A DNA stretch of 64,000 bases from JAWKWH01 sp963669455 (GTDB lineage Bacteria > Pseudomonadota > Alphaproteobacteria > Rhizobiales > Rhizobiaceae). This document shows positions 34,816 to 43,626 of this stretch, piece by piece (within the stretch, counting starts at the first letter, position 1; the number at the start of each line of letters is the position of its first letter). A program made the position numbers and the translations under genes. The notes beneath the pieces are model-generated. The model saw only the letters and a program-made list of their open reading frames with translations. It did no database searches and was not told the DNA's origin. The stretch covers positions 3,286,001 through 3,350,000 of the forward strand of contig OY770026.1 of assembly GCA_963669455.1 (NCBI GenBank). Reading direction: 5' to 3'.

Positions 34816-35880
34816 TCACTCAGCTGCTTCGACGGTATCTAATTGCTTGAAAAGCTCACTTAGCGATTGATCATAGGGCCGTCTTACAATTCCATGCTCA
34901 GTGATAATTCCATCAATCAAGGAAGCCGGTGTGACGTCAAATGCAGGATTGAATACAGGGGCACCTTTCGGTGCAACTTGAACCCCGTTGATCTCCGTAA
35001 TTTCCGTGCTTGGCCGTTCTTCAATCTCAATATCATCACCCGTAGATGTCGCCATGTCGATTGTTGATGTGGGTGCAGCAACATAAAATGGAACCCCATG
35101 GGCTTTTGCTGCCAAAGCCAGGTTATAGGTTCCGATCTTATTGGCTGTATCACCATTGGCTGCCATACGATCCACGCCAACGACGACCATATCAACATGT
35201 TTGGTCCGCATGATGTGACCAGAAGCGCCATCAACAGCGATCGCATGTGGAACGCCAAATTGCACCAATTCAAATGAGGATAGTTTTGAGCCTTGCATGC
35301 GCGGTCGTGACTCGCCGATATAAGCAAAAACGTCTTTTCCAGACTCGTGAGCAGTTCGGATAATTCCAAGCGCTGTCCCCAAATCGACTGTTGCAAGTGA
35401 GCCAGTATTGCAATGGTGATAGAATGTCACTTTGTCTGGAACCACAGCCATGGCATGGCGAGATATTGCTTGATTAACCTCGACATCATCCCTTTCAAGT
35501 TCATAGGCCATCGCCTTCGTGGCGGATAAAAGTTCATTGACAGAACTTGACGAAGACCAAACGACTTTCATTTTGTCGAGGGCCCAAAACAGATTTACCG
35601 CTGTCGGACGGGATGCACGCAAGTCTCGGTCGCAGGTTTCAATCTCGACTTTCATCTTGGAAATTGTCATTGACGAACACTGTCTGGCTCGTTGCAAAAT
35701 GCCAAAGGCTGCGGCCACACCAATAGCAGGTGCGCCACGCACTGCCATGGTAACTATCGCGTCTATTATGTCATCAGTCGTTTCAAGATTGAGATAGATC
35801 TCTTCGTTTGGAATCAGTCTTTGATCAATGATCTTGAGGGTGTTGGAAGCATCCATCCATTCAATGGCGCGAAAGCTCAT
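34816..35880 (-). CDS. mtnA: S-methyl-5-thioribose-1-phosphate isomerase
   Basis: A 354-residue MtnA, converting 5-methylthioribose-1-phosphate to 5-methylthioribulose-1-phosphate. Family motifs are all present: VRGAPAIGVAAAFG, YHHCNTGSLATVD (catalytic Cys), ESRPRMQGSKLS and VGVDRMAANGDTANKIGTYNLAL (catalytic Asp), then FYVAAPTSTID. Length is normal. Its ATG overlaps the deaminase stop (ATGA). It is third in the phosphorylase-deaminase-isomerase operon. A deoxyribose-1-phosphate-type substrate is possible, as close homologues accept it. Confidence 0.92.
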   Translation of the reverse strand: MSFRAIEWMDASNTLKIIDQRLIPNEEIYLNLETTDDIIDAIVTMAVRGAPAIGVAAAFGILQRARQCSSMTISKMKVEIETCDRDLRASRPTAVNLFWALDKMKVVWSSSSSVNELLSATKAMAYELERDDVEVNQAISRHAMAVVPDKVTFYHHCNTGSLATVDLGTALGIIRTAHESGKDVFAYIGESRPRMQGSKLSSFELVQFGVPHAIAVDGASGHIMRTKHVDMVVVGVDRMAANGDTANKIGTYNLALAAKAHGVPFYVAAPTSTIDMATSTGDDIEIEERPSTEITEINGVQVAPKGAPVFNPAFDVTPASLIDGIITEHGIVRRPYDQSLSELFKQLDTVEAAE

Positions 35881-37184
35881 GCGTTTTCTCCGGCTATTAT
35901 TTTTTTTGCGATGTCTTCAATTTCTTTGATGGCAGTCGATGCATCGAAGGTCGGCCTTTTACCTGCAACAATCACACGCCCACCTGCGATCACATGCGAA
36001 ATATCGGATCGACCGGCGCTGTAAATGAGCGTCGAGTATGGATTGTAGTTTGGAACTAAATGTGGTGCGCGCAAATCAACCATAACCACGTCGGCATCCT
36101 TACCCACTTCAAGCACGCCTTTATTTTCCTCTTGCCCGATAGACTTTGCTGCTTCTCGAGTAGCCATTGCCAGAACATCGCGAGCAGGAAGACCATCAGG
36201 TCGACCCGTATGATTTGCGCTCATGAAACTTGCATGACGCATGGCTTGCCACATATCGAGATCATTGCTGCTCGAGGGTCCATCTGTGCCAATGGAAACC
36301 GGCACGCCGCGCTTAATGAGTTTGGCAGTTTCTGCCGTGCCAGATGACAGTTTTGCATTTGAGAGCGGGCAATGCGCTATTGATGCATTTGACTCAGCAA
36401 GGAGGTCAATTTCATCTTCAGTCAGAAGAACGCCGTGGGCGATAAGTGTTGGGACGGACAGTATGCCAGTATCTTTCAATACGGCCGTTGGTCTTGCATT
36501 GTAAGCATCAGAGACCATATCCATTTCCGAGGGTGCTTCAGAAGCATGGATATGGATGCCTATGGATAGTCGTTGAGCAAAACTCGCGACTTCTTTCAGC
36601 TTTTCAAAATCCATCGTGTAGCAGCTGTGTGGCATAGCCATCACACGAGCGCCCAATGATTTGAGTTCATCCACCTGTTGCTCAGCGTGATCAATTCTTT
36701 TGCCCCACGGCTGTTGGTCTACTCCATCCATGCCCACAAACACCGGACCTGAAGTCAGGCCAAGACCAACGGATCTTGCGGCCTTGGCTGTGGCTTGAGG
36801 ATGCCAATACATGTCGACAAAGTGGGTGATGCCACAAAGCGCCATTTCAACAGAGCCAAGTGTTGCTGCAGCTTCAATATTCATTGGCGTCGCATGAGCA
36901 CCTTCCGCCGCCCAGACTGTTTGAAGAAATTCATCTAACGGCCGGTCATCAGCCAAACCACGAAACATAGTCATCGCTGCATGGCAGTGAGTATTGATGA
37001 GGCCAGGAATTACAAGGTGGTGACGAGCATCAATCGTCTTTGCTGCTTCTTGCCTGGGCAGTTCCGACATCTTGCCCATTGCTGAAATTTTGCCATTGCT
37101 TATTGCCAAGAAACCGTCTTCTATTTCACCAAACGCATGATCCATTGTCAGGATTTTGGCGTTAGTCAGCAGAATATCGTTCAT
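35877..37184 (-). CDS. mtaD: 5'-methylthioadenosine/S-adenosylhomocysteine deaminase
   Basis: A 435-residue amidohydrolase-superfamily deaminase. Metal ligands are His-x-His in LINTHCHAAMTMFRGLADD, His in GIHIHASE and HG, and Asp in SIGTDGPSSSN. The LADDRPLDEFLQ segment is typical of MTA/SAH deaminases of the ATZ/TRZ group. It would convert MTA to 5'-methylthioinosine. Pairing with an inosine-type phosphorylase and MtnA reproduces the Pseudomonas-style MTA to MTI to MTR-1-P route. The start at 37184 has GGAGA; the longer frame lies inside the phosphorylase. Confidence 0.87.
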   Translation of the reverse strand: MNDILLTNAKILTMDHAFGEIEDGFLAISNGKISAMGKMSELPRQEAAKTIDARHHLVIPGLINTHCHAAMTMFRGLADDRPLDEFLQTVWAAEGAHATPMNIEAAATLGSVEMALCGITHFVDMYWHPQATAKAARSVGLGLTSGPVFVGMDGVDQQPWGKRIDHAEQQVDELKSLGARVMAMPHSCYTMDFEKLKEVASFAQRLSIGIHIHASEAPSEMDMVSDAYNARPTAVLKDTGILSVPTLIAHGVLLTEDEIDLLAESNASIAHCPLSNAKLSSGTAETAKLIKRGVPVSIGTDGPSSSNDLDMWQAMRHASFMSANHTGRPDGLPARDVLAMATREAAKSIGQEENKGVLEVGKDADVVMVDLRAPHLVPNYNPYSTLIYSAGRSDISHVIAGGRVIVAGKRPTFDASTAIKEIEDIAKKIIAGENA

Positions 37185-37186
37185 TG

Positions 37187-38014
37187 TCAGTCTCCTTCTG
37201 GCAAAGCTGGGATTAGATTTTTCATCAGCGACAGCAGTTTGGGTTCGATGATCTTTATGGACTCCCACACCTCCTCTTCATTGGTGATGTGGTCGTCATT
37301 CACCTCACTGACTGCTATGTTAGTAACCGCTGATAGAGCGAAGACCTTTAGACTCATCTGCCGCGCAGCAATGACCTCTGGCACAGTCGACATGCCTATA
37401 AGGTCACATCCGGTTTGCTTGAAAAAATGGATCAGTCTCGGCGGCTCAAAGGTGGGGCCAACATTGTGAGCGTATACCCCTCGCCCAATCTGGGGCGCCA
37501 AAGACTGAGCGAGGGATATAAGATCCGGATCATACGCTTTATTGAGTGAAACAAATCGCTCGCCAATGGCAGGATCATTTTCACCCCGTAGCGGATCCAG
37601 ACCGGCTGCCATTGAAAGGGAGAAATGGTCCTCAATGGCAACGAGATCACCGACTTTCAGGTCATCGCGAATGCCTCCTGCGGCATTTGTCAAAAGGGCT
37701 GTTTTTGCGCCCAGTCCAGCCATGACCTGCACCGGAAAAACAACTTCCTGAGAAGAGTATCCTTCATACATGTGAACCCTGCCGCGCATGGCGACACAGC
37801 GTTTCCCAAATAACGTGCCAACGAGGAGCTTGCCGTCGTGACCCGGTGCCGTTGAAACTGGAAATCCGGGGATGTCTGAATACGGTATCTCAATACCTTC
37901 GATGTGATCTGCGAGAGGACCGAGACCAGACCCAAGCGTGATAGCAATCTGAGGAACAATTTCCGTTTTTTCTCTGATCACAGCCACGGCGGCAGCTATT
38001 CGTTCACTTAACAT
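37187..38014 (-). CDS. Purine nucleoside phosphorylase, probable methylthioinosine phosphorylase
   Basis: A 275-residue trimeric-type PNP: phosphate loop ITLGSGLGPLA (about 24-34), GRVHMYEGYSSQEVV, and the purine pocket GMSTVPEVIAARQMSLKVFALSAVTNIA (about 207-234), with Glu and Asn (SAVTN) of the inosine/guanosine class. That specificity fits methylthioinosine made by the deaminase next door rather than MTA itself. It is first in the operon, divergent from SorC, with the gap holding a 27-bp palindrome. Confidence 0.88.
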   Translation of the reverse strand: MLSERIAAAVAVIREKTEIVPQIAITLGSGLGPLADHIEGIEIPYSDIPGFPVSTAPGHDGKLLVGTLFGKRCVAMRGRVHMYEGYSSQEVVFPVQVMAGLGAKTALLTNAAGGIRDDLKVGDLVAIEDHFSLSMAAGLDPLRGENDPAIGERFVSLNKAYDPDLISLAQSLAPQIGRGVYAHNVGPTFEPPRLIHFFKQTGCDLIGMSTVPEVIAARQMSLKVFALSAVTNIAVSEVNDDHITNEEEVWESIKIIEPKLLSLMKNLIPALPEGD

Positions 38015-38052
38015 ATAAGGCTCCGTACGCTCATTTTGTACAATTGCAAATT

Positions 38053-38079
38053 ACATTGACAATTAAATAATTGCAATGT
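38053..38079. promoter_or_regulatory. SorC-type palindromic operator
   Basis: A 27-bp palindrome with outer arms ACATTG/CAATGT and inner arms AATTA/TAATT, in the divergent gap between the phosphorylase and SorC genes. Just upstream is TTTGTACAATT (38035-38045), whose complement recurs before the ABC operon. Autoregulation and control of the leftward operon by SorC are inferred. Confidence 0.6.
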
Positions 38080-38132
38080 GCGATATTCATATATATTTAC
38101 ATTTGTTGAAAATTAGGGATCGAAACTTCGGC

Positions 38133-39068
38133 ATGAAAACACCCTCTGACGACCTGATTCATAAAACAGCATGGCTTTATTACGGTCAGGGAATGCGCCA
38201 GGAGGCGATCGCAGCTGAGCTTGGGATTTCCCGTGGATCAGTTGTTAATTATCTGAAGCGAGGGCGAGATATCGGAGCGGTAAGGATCAACTTACCAACC
38301 GGTTTGTTCAGGAATAACGTTCTAGCTAGAAAACTTGAAGATGCGCTAGGCGTGGACATGCTGTTTATCATCCCAGACAAGAGCGACGCATCAACACTCG
38401 AATTTTCAATTGCCGCAGGACAAGTGGTCCTTGATGAAATCAAGCCCAACAACAAAATTGGTTTGGCTTGGGGTGAGACACTTTACTACATCGTTGAGAA
38501 TCTTCCGATGACTGATGTCGAAGGTATTTCAGTTCTTCAAATGTGTGGGAATCTCGAACCCTTTGGAAACTATCGACCAGACCAATGCACCGTAGAGTTG
38601 GCTATTCGATTTAGAGCAACGGCGGAAAACATTTACGCCCCCCTTGTACTTCAAAATAAGGAAATTGCTAACAAACTCAAATCAGAACCAGTGATTGCAA
38701 AACAACTAGAACGTCTAAAGATGTGCGATGTTGCACTCTTTTCTGCCGGCTCCGTGACACCGGATTCTCACGTCGTTGATTGTGGTGCCATGACACCGGA
38801 AAACCTTGCGGCCCACGTTGAACTGGGTGCGGTCGCGATGATTGCGGGTCGAATGATTGCAGCTGATGGTGAACCGCTTGATTGCGAGTACAATCGTAAC
38901 GTCATAGCGATGGATCACGATGTATTAAAAGCAATACCAAACAGAATTTGTTTTGCAGACCGGGCAGATAAGGCCGATGCCTTTACCGCAGCCTGCCGCG
39001 GAGGCTTTGTCAAGAAAGGTGCTATCGCTAGTTCGGTAGCTAAAGCACTATCCGCTAAACTCCTTTAA
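38133..39068 (+). CDS. SorC/DeoR-type sugar-binding transcriptional regulator
   Basis: A 311-residue regulator: N-terminal helix-turn-helix (about 20-45, MRQEAIAAELGISRGSVVNYLKRGRDIGAV) and C-terminal sugar-phosphate-binding domain (about 60-310, including GLAWGETLYYIVENLP). SorC-family proteins bind phosphorylated sugars, which here would suit methylthioribose or methylthioribulose phosphate. The start at 38133 is chosen so that the domain begins normally; the longer frame from 38076 would overlap the operator. It is convergent with the E1-like gene. Confidence 0.9.
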   Translation: MKTPSDDLIHKTAWLYYGQGMRQEAIAAELGISRGSVVNYLKRGRDIGAVRINLPTGLFRNNVLARKLEDALGVDMLFIIPDKSDASTLEFSIAAGQVVLDEIKPNNKIGLAWGETLYYIVENLPMTDVEGISVLQMCGNLEPFGNYRPDQCTVELAIRFRATAENIYAPLVLQNKEIANKLKSEPVIAKQLERLKMCDVALFSAGSVTPDSHVVDCGAMTPENLAAHVELGAVAMIAGRMIAADGEPLDCEYNRNVIAMDHDVLKAIPNRICFADRADKADAFTAACRGGFVKKGAIASSVAKALSAKLL

Positions 39069-39116
39069 CACAAACTACATCTTCACAGAATTGGGACAAA
39101 TAAAGCTCGGCGCGTT

Positions 39117-41462
39117 CTACACCGGGCGACCTGGCACGTGCTTGTTCACAGCGTTCGACATTGCATCTGCGTCAATCTCAAAATGGTGATGAAGATCGGC
39201 TACCGTTCCAGTTTGACCGAAATGTTCCACACCCAATGGAACAGTTCGATGACCAGCCACAGATCCAAGCCATGAAAGTGTGAGCGGATGACCGTCAGTC
39301 GCTGTGATGATCGTACTATGGCGCGGTGCCTTATGAAGAAGTCTATCAACATGAGACACGCCATCTTTCGATTTACGAGCGGAAGACCATCCAGCGTTCA
39401 GCCGATCTGCAGATGTAATTGCCAGAACGCCGACATCTCGGCGTGATTGACCAATTCGCGCCGCAGCTGCAATAGCGTGTGGAGCCAAAGTGCCCTGATA
39501 GGCAATAATGGTATCTGCCGATGGGCCGGGTTCTCTCAGCCAATATCCACCATCAATGACATCCCGCTCAAAGTCCGGGTTGGTATTCCGCAATGGCTGT
39601 TCTTGTGGGACAGTCGATAAGCGAAGATAAACCGAACCCCCATTTGCATCGCGGAGCCAATTGGCTGGATCGTGTTCTTTCTCCCCATCACGCTGCATAT
39701 ACTCAAATGCCCACTTCATGATTATGGCCAACTCGTCCGCATAGGCAGGCTCAAAACTCGCCAGACCATCTTGGCTTATGCCTATCAGTGGAGATCCGAT
39801 GGATTGATGGGCACCACCTTCAGGGGCTAGGGAAACACCAGATGGTGTTCCAACGATCATGAAACGTGCATCTTGATAGCAAGCATAGTTCAGTGCATCG
39901 AGGCCGCGCGCCACGAATGGATCGTAGACAGTACCAATTGGTAAAAGACGCTCGCCGAAGAGAGAATGCGAAAGACCTGCCGCACCGAGCAGCAGAAAAA
40001 GGTTCATCTCAGCAATGCCAAGTTCGATATGCTGCCCAGAGGGCGAGAACGCCCACTTCTGGGTAGATGCGATACCTTCCTCTTTGAATGTGTCTGTCCG
40101 ATGATCACGGGCGAAAAGCCCACGTCGGTTTGCCCACGCTGAAAGACCAGTGGAAACTGTGACATCTGGTGCTGTTGTAACAATCCGGTCTGCGACGGGG
40201 CTATCCGACTTCGCAATCTGATCTAAGAGCTTGCCAAATGCAGCCTGAGTTGAGATCGCCCTGTCATCCAGCCCGATATCAGGGCAGTTCCCGACATGCT
40301 CGGATGTGTATCGCCGAGGATAAGATTTGAAGAATGAGGCGTCGGCAATCTGACTTTCAACCGCAGACTTGTTTGTTATGGCGCAGAATTTTTCCCATTC
40401 ATGTCCCTCTTGCACGCCGCATTCGCTTCGCCACTCATCCATCTGACTTTTGTTCATCAAACCCGAATGGTTGTCTTTGTGGCCCGCTAACGGTGTGCCC
40501 CATCCCTTGATGGTATAAGCCAGAAATACCGTGGGTCGATCATGATCAATGGACTTGAATGTTCGTCCAAGCGTCTCAAGGCAGTGGCCGCCAAGATTAT
40601 TCATGAGTTCGGATAATTCATCATCTTTGCGACGCTCGATTAGTGAACTAACGTCGCCCTGATCACCTATGTCGTTTAACAGTTGGCTTCGCCAAGCAGC
40701 ACCACCCTTAAAAGCTAGAGCAGAATACAACTGATTTGGACAATTTTCGATCCAGAGTCTTAGTTTATCGCCACCGGGCTCAGCAAATGCTGCTTCCTGA
40801 AGTGCGCCGTGACGAATGACTTGCACATCCCATTCAAAGGCCTCGAAAATCTTGGAGATGCGTTCCCAAAGGCCTTCCTGCACCACACCGTCAAGCGATT
40901 GTCTGTTGTAGTCAATCACCCACCAAGTATTGCGCAGGTCGTGCTTCCATCCCTCTTGCAGGCATTCATACACATTACCCTCATCGAGTTCGGCATCACC
41001 AACGAGCGCCACCATGCGACCTATCGGCGATTTGGGCGCCCATGACTTGGCATGAATGTAGTCCTGCACCATTGAAGCAAAGGATGTGATGGCAACGCCA
41101 AGGCCAACAGATCCAGTCGAGAAATCGACATCATCGATGTCTTTTGTGCGTGATGGATATGACTGAACGCCGCCAAATCCTCGAAAATTTTCCATCTTCT
41201 CGCGTGTCTGGTTACCCATCAGATATTGAATCGAGTGGAATATGGGAGACGCATGCGGCTTCACAGCAACCCGGTCTTCGGGCTTCAGTACATCAAAATA
41301 CAGCGACGTTAAAAGCGAAACCATCGACGCGGAGCTGGCCTGATGGCCACCCACCTTCACATCCATGTCTGATTTAGCACGAAGGTGATTAGCATTATGG
41401 ATCATCCAGCATGACGTCCATAAAACCTGTTTCTCAATTTCCCGAAGAGCGCTGTAGTTCAT
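39117..41462 (-). CDS. AceE/transketolase-like ThDP-dependent enzyme
   Basis: A 781-residue ThDP enzyme resembling homodimeric pyruvate dehydrogenase E1 and transketolase. The ThDP/Mg motif is GDAELDEG (Gly155-Asp156) with Asn186 (VIDYNRQS). The pyrimidine domain has the catalytic Glu485 in ELGIAEMN. A transketolase C-terminal domain follows (about 630-781). The HKDNHSG stretch takes the place of the AceE loop KNIAHQ. No lipoyl transferase (E2) or E3 gene is near, so a dehydrogenase-complex role is unlikely. It is last in the operon with the split transketolase and RuBisCO-like gene, 10 bp after the latter, which suggests action on the same carbon skeleton. Confidence 0.85.
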   Translation of the reverse strand: MNYSALREIEKQVLWTSCWMIHNANHLRAKSDMDVKVGGHQASSASMVSLLTSLYFDVLKPEDRVAVKPHASPIFHSIQYLMGNQTREKMENFRGFGGVQSYPSRTKDIDDVDFSTGSVGLGVAITSFASMVQDYIHAKSWAPKSPIGRMVALVGDAELDEGNVYECLQEGWKHDLRNTWWVIDYNRQSLDGVVQEGLWERISKIFEAFEWDVQVIRHGALQEAAFAEPGGDKLRLWIENCPNQLYSALAFKGGAAWRSQLLNDIGDQGDVSSLIERRKDDELSELMNNLGGHCLETLGRTFKSIDHDRPTVFLAYTIKGWGTPLAGHKDNHSGLMNKSQMDEWRSECGVQEGHEWEKFCAITNKSAVESQIADASFFKSYPRRYTSEHVGNCPDIGLDDRAISTQAAFGKLLDQIAKSDSPVADRIVTTAPDVTVSTGLSAWANRRGLFARDHRTDTFKEEGIASTQKWAFSPSGQHIELGIAEMNLFLLLGAAGLSHSLFGERLLPIGTVYDPFVARGLDALNYACYQDARFMIVGTPSGVSLAPEGGAHQSIGSPLIGISQDGLASFEPAYADELAIIMKWAFEYMQRDGEKEHDPANWLRDANGGSVYLRLSTVPQEQPLRNTNPDFERDVIDGGYWLREPGPSADTIIAYQGTLAPHAIAAAARIGQSRRDVGVLAITSADRLNAGWSSARKSKDGVSHVDRLLHKAPRHSTIITATDGHPLTLSWLGSVAGHRTVPLGVEHFGQTGTVADLHHHFEIDADAMSNAVNKHVPGRPV

Positions 41463-41472
41463 TATTGACTCG

Positions 41473-42612
41473 TTACACTGTTTTTATGGAATCAAGTGCG
41501 TTACGCATTTCTTCAATGCCCTTGCCGATTTCATCGCCATAGCGGAGCAGGCCCCCACCAAGGAGATAAACGCAGTCCGGTCCATACATGCTCATCATGC
41601 TTTCCATGCGGTCGATTGTCATGCCGCCGCCAGGGCTTGGTAGAATTGCTTGACCGATCTTTGATGTCAGACATGCTGTCGCAATTGATCGACATTCCTC
41701 TTCACTGAACCCAAAACGACCGCCAACATTGGGAAATACCGAAATGTCGGCCCCCGCCAATTGCATAAGCGTGCCAAACATCGTTGCGTGGCTGTAACCC
41801 GTGTTGGGAGACAAAACGTAAGGGCCTAGATGTGAGGGGTGTGCCATAATCGGCATATTCAACTCGATGGATCGCGCCAGTCTGTTGATTGCGTCGAGGC
41901 CGATAAGACCGGGCATAATGATTACCCCATGAGCCCCAACTTCTTTCGCGAACGAGGCGTCTTCAGCGATCTGATCACTATGACCGCCAAGCGTCACAAA
42001 ATAGAGCGATTTGGTGATACTTCCTTCAGCCTGTTTCTCATCATTTGCCTTGTTCACCGCTTCCGCACAGGCTTTTACACGATCACGAAAAAGAGCTGCG
42101 GGTTGGTTTGCGAGCCCATGGTCTTCTTTGATGATATCGGCACCAGCACGCGCAGTCTTGTAGCAAAGCTCCGCAAGCCGTTCTGAGTTAGAGCCTTGTG
42201 GCTTGATCACGGGACAAACAAAGCCACGGTGCTTGCGTTGAGTAAGTGAGCGAATTCCAGAGACACCGAACCTGGCACCTGGATACTGGCTCACCAAAGT
42301 TGGGCATAGTTCAATATCGACAACCTTTAATCCAATCTGGATCGAAGAGTTGCCAAATATGACATTGATCAACTGTGTAAGACTGTCACCAACCGCATCG
42401 GGGCTGTAGGAGATCTTCGCTAAGAACGTACCTTCGGTCTCTGGAACAACGCTTTCTGTTTTACCAAGAACGACATCTTCAATGTATCCACTCGGGACCA
42501 CGTCCCTAGGGATTTCTACGGTTTGTTCCAGAGTAATACCGTCTGCTCTAGATTGGGCCTCGTCAAAACTGTCTGAGAAAATGCGATATGTGACGATGAA
42601 GCGTTCGGCCAT
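41473..42612 (-). CDS. RuBisCO-like protein, probable methylthioribulose-1-phosphate isomerase
   Basis: A 379-residue form IV RuBisCO-like protein with an alpha/beta-barrel. Equivalents of RuBisCO residues: Lys137 (PVIKPQG, normally KPK) for Lys175; Lys162-Glu163-Asp164-His165 (IIKEDHG) for the metal-binding KDDE, with the last Glu replaced by His; His258 (MAHPSH); and the phosphate loop PSPGGGM (325-331). The loop-6 Lys region reads NVGGRFGF, so carboxylation is not expected. In Rhodospirillum rubrum an RLP isomerises methylthioribulose-1-P to methylthioxylulose-5-P; the MtnA neighbour suggests the same here. RLPs of apiose pathways are the alternative. The start overlaps the preceding stop (TAATG). 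Confidence 0.88.
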   Translation of the reverse strand: MAERFIVTYRIFSDSFDEAQSRADGITLEQTVEIPRDVVPSGYIEDVVLGKTESVVPETEGTFLAKISYSPDAVGDSLTQLINVIFGNSSIQIGLKVVDIELCPTLVSQYPGARFGVSGIRSLTQRKHRGFVCPVIKPQGSNSERLAELCYKTARAGADIIKEDHGLANQPAALFRDRVKACAEAVNKANDEKQAEGSITKSLYFVTLGGHSDQIAEDASFAKEVGAHGVIIMPGLIGLDAINRLARSIELNMPIMAHPSHLGPYVLSPNTGYSHATMFGTLMQLAGADISVFPNVGGRFGFSEEECRSIATACLTSKIGQAILPSPGGGMTIDRMESMMSMYGPDCVYLLGGGLLRYGDEIGKGIEEMRNALDSIKTV

Positions 42613-43616
42613 TACAGAGCCTCCGCTTTAACGAGTGAGTGTACAGCATCGACGCGGGCTGCATCTAAATCATCTTCAGAAATTCCAAACTTGTGGCCCA
42701 TGACGTCTTCGATGCCAGCAACAAGAGCTATGGCATCCAAACCGTAGTAGCGCATCAAATAGGGACGTGAACCACCATGTGCATAAGTGTCTTTCAGACC
42801 CAAACGAACCAATCGTTTCCCAATGCCCGCGTCCGCCATTGTCTCAGCAACGAGCGAACCAACACCACCTTCCGTCAAGTGATTTTCCAGAACGACCACA
42901 CCGTGACGAACAGAGCCAATATGGTCGAGCAGTGCTTGTGAATTGAATGGTTTGATCGTGTGAAGATGCAGATGCCGGATTGAAACACCAGCTTCTGACA
43001 AAGCTGAACGAGCACGCATAGCTTCTTCGGTGGTAATACCACTGGTGACGACGAGAACATCCGCCCCGGTCGCGAGTTCGCGCATTTCGCCGACTTTGAT
43101 TGGGGTATCAAAAAGCCGTGGAACGGAACCGCGCAAAACACGGCACCAAACAGGGCCGTCAATGGAGTCTGCTGCTTCACAGATGCTTTCGACTTCGGTC
43201 GCGTCACCAGTTTCGAGAATTGTCATATTCGGGATCGACCGCATGACGGATATGTCTTCAATCGATTGGTGGGTCATTCCGCCCGGCGTTGTTACTCCAG
43301 GGAGGAAAGCCATGAGGCGCACCTTGCGGCGTGGATACGCTACAGATGCCATCAGTTGGTCATAGGGGCGCCGATACATGAAAACCCCAAACGTATGAAT
43401 GAATGGACGGAATCCTGCGAGGCCAAGACCACCGGCAAAACTCATCATGTTCTGTTCGGCCATTCCAAGCGACAAGAACTGTTCAGGATGACGATCCCGA
43501 AATCCATCGATTTCACACGATGACGTCAGATCTGCCGAGAGACACAAAACCTCTGGGTTCTTGACCGCGAATTTTTCGAAGGATGCCGCATATGGTCGGC
43601 TTACCATTTCTACCAT
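42612..43616 (-). CDS. Transketolase C-terminal subunit
   Basis: A 334-residue half-transketolase with the pyrimidine-binding domain (catalytic Glu54 in GMAEQNMMSFAGGLGLAG) and the C-terminal domain (about 200-330). It pairs with the N-terminal subunit 10 bp upstream to form one active enzyme, as in other split transketolases (for example AptAB of apiose catabolism). The start MVEMVSRPY at 43616 has an AGGA site. Between it and the ends of the pair sit no other genes. Confidence 0.9.
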   Translation of the reverse strand: MVEMVSRPYAASFEKFAVKNPEVLCLSADLTSSCEIDGFRDRHPEQFLSLGMAEQNMMSFAGGLGLAGFRPFIHTFGVFMYRRPYDQLMASVAYPRRKVRLMAFLPGVTTPGGMTHQSIEDISVMRSIPNMTILETGDATEVESICEAADSIDGPVWCRVLRGSVPRLFDTPIKVGEMRELATGADVLVVTSGITTEEAMRARSALSEAGVSIRHLHLHTIKPFNSQALLDHIGSVRHGVVVLENHLTEGGVGSLVAETMADAGIGKRLVRLGLKDTYAHGGSRPYLMRYYGLDAIALVAGIEDVMGHKFGISEDDLDAARVDAVHSLVKAEAL

Positions 43617-43626
43617 TGCTCTATCC

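Noticed and set aside
39117..41462. Pyruvate dehydrogenase E1
   Set aside because: No E2 or E3 genes nearby and the operon context is sugar-phosphate chemistry.
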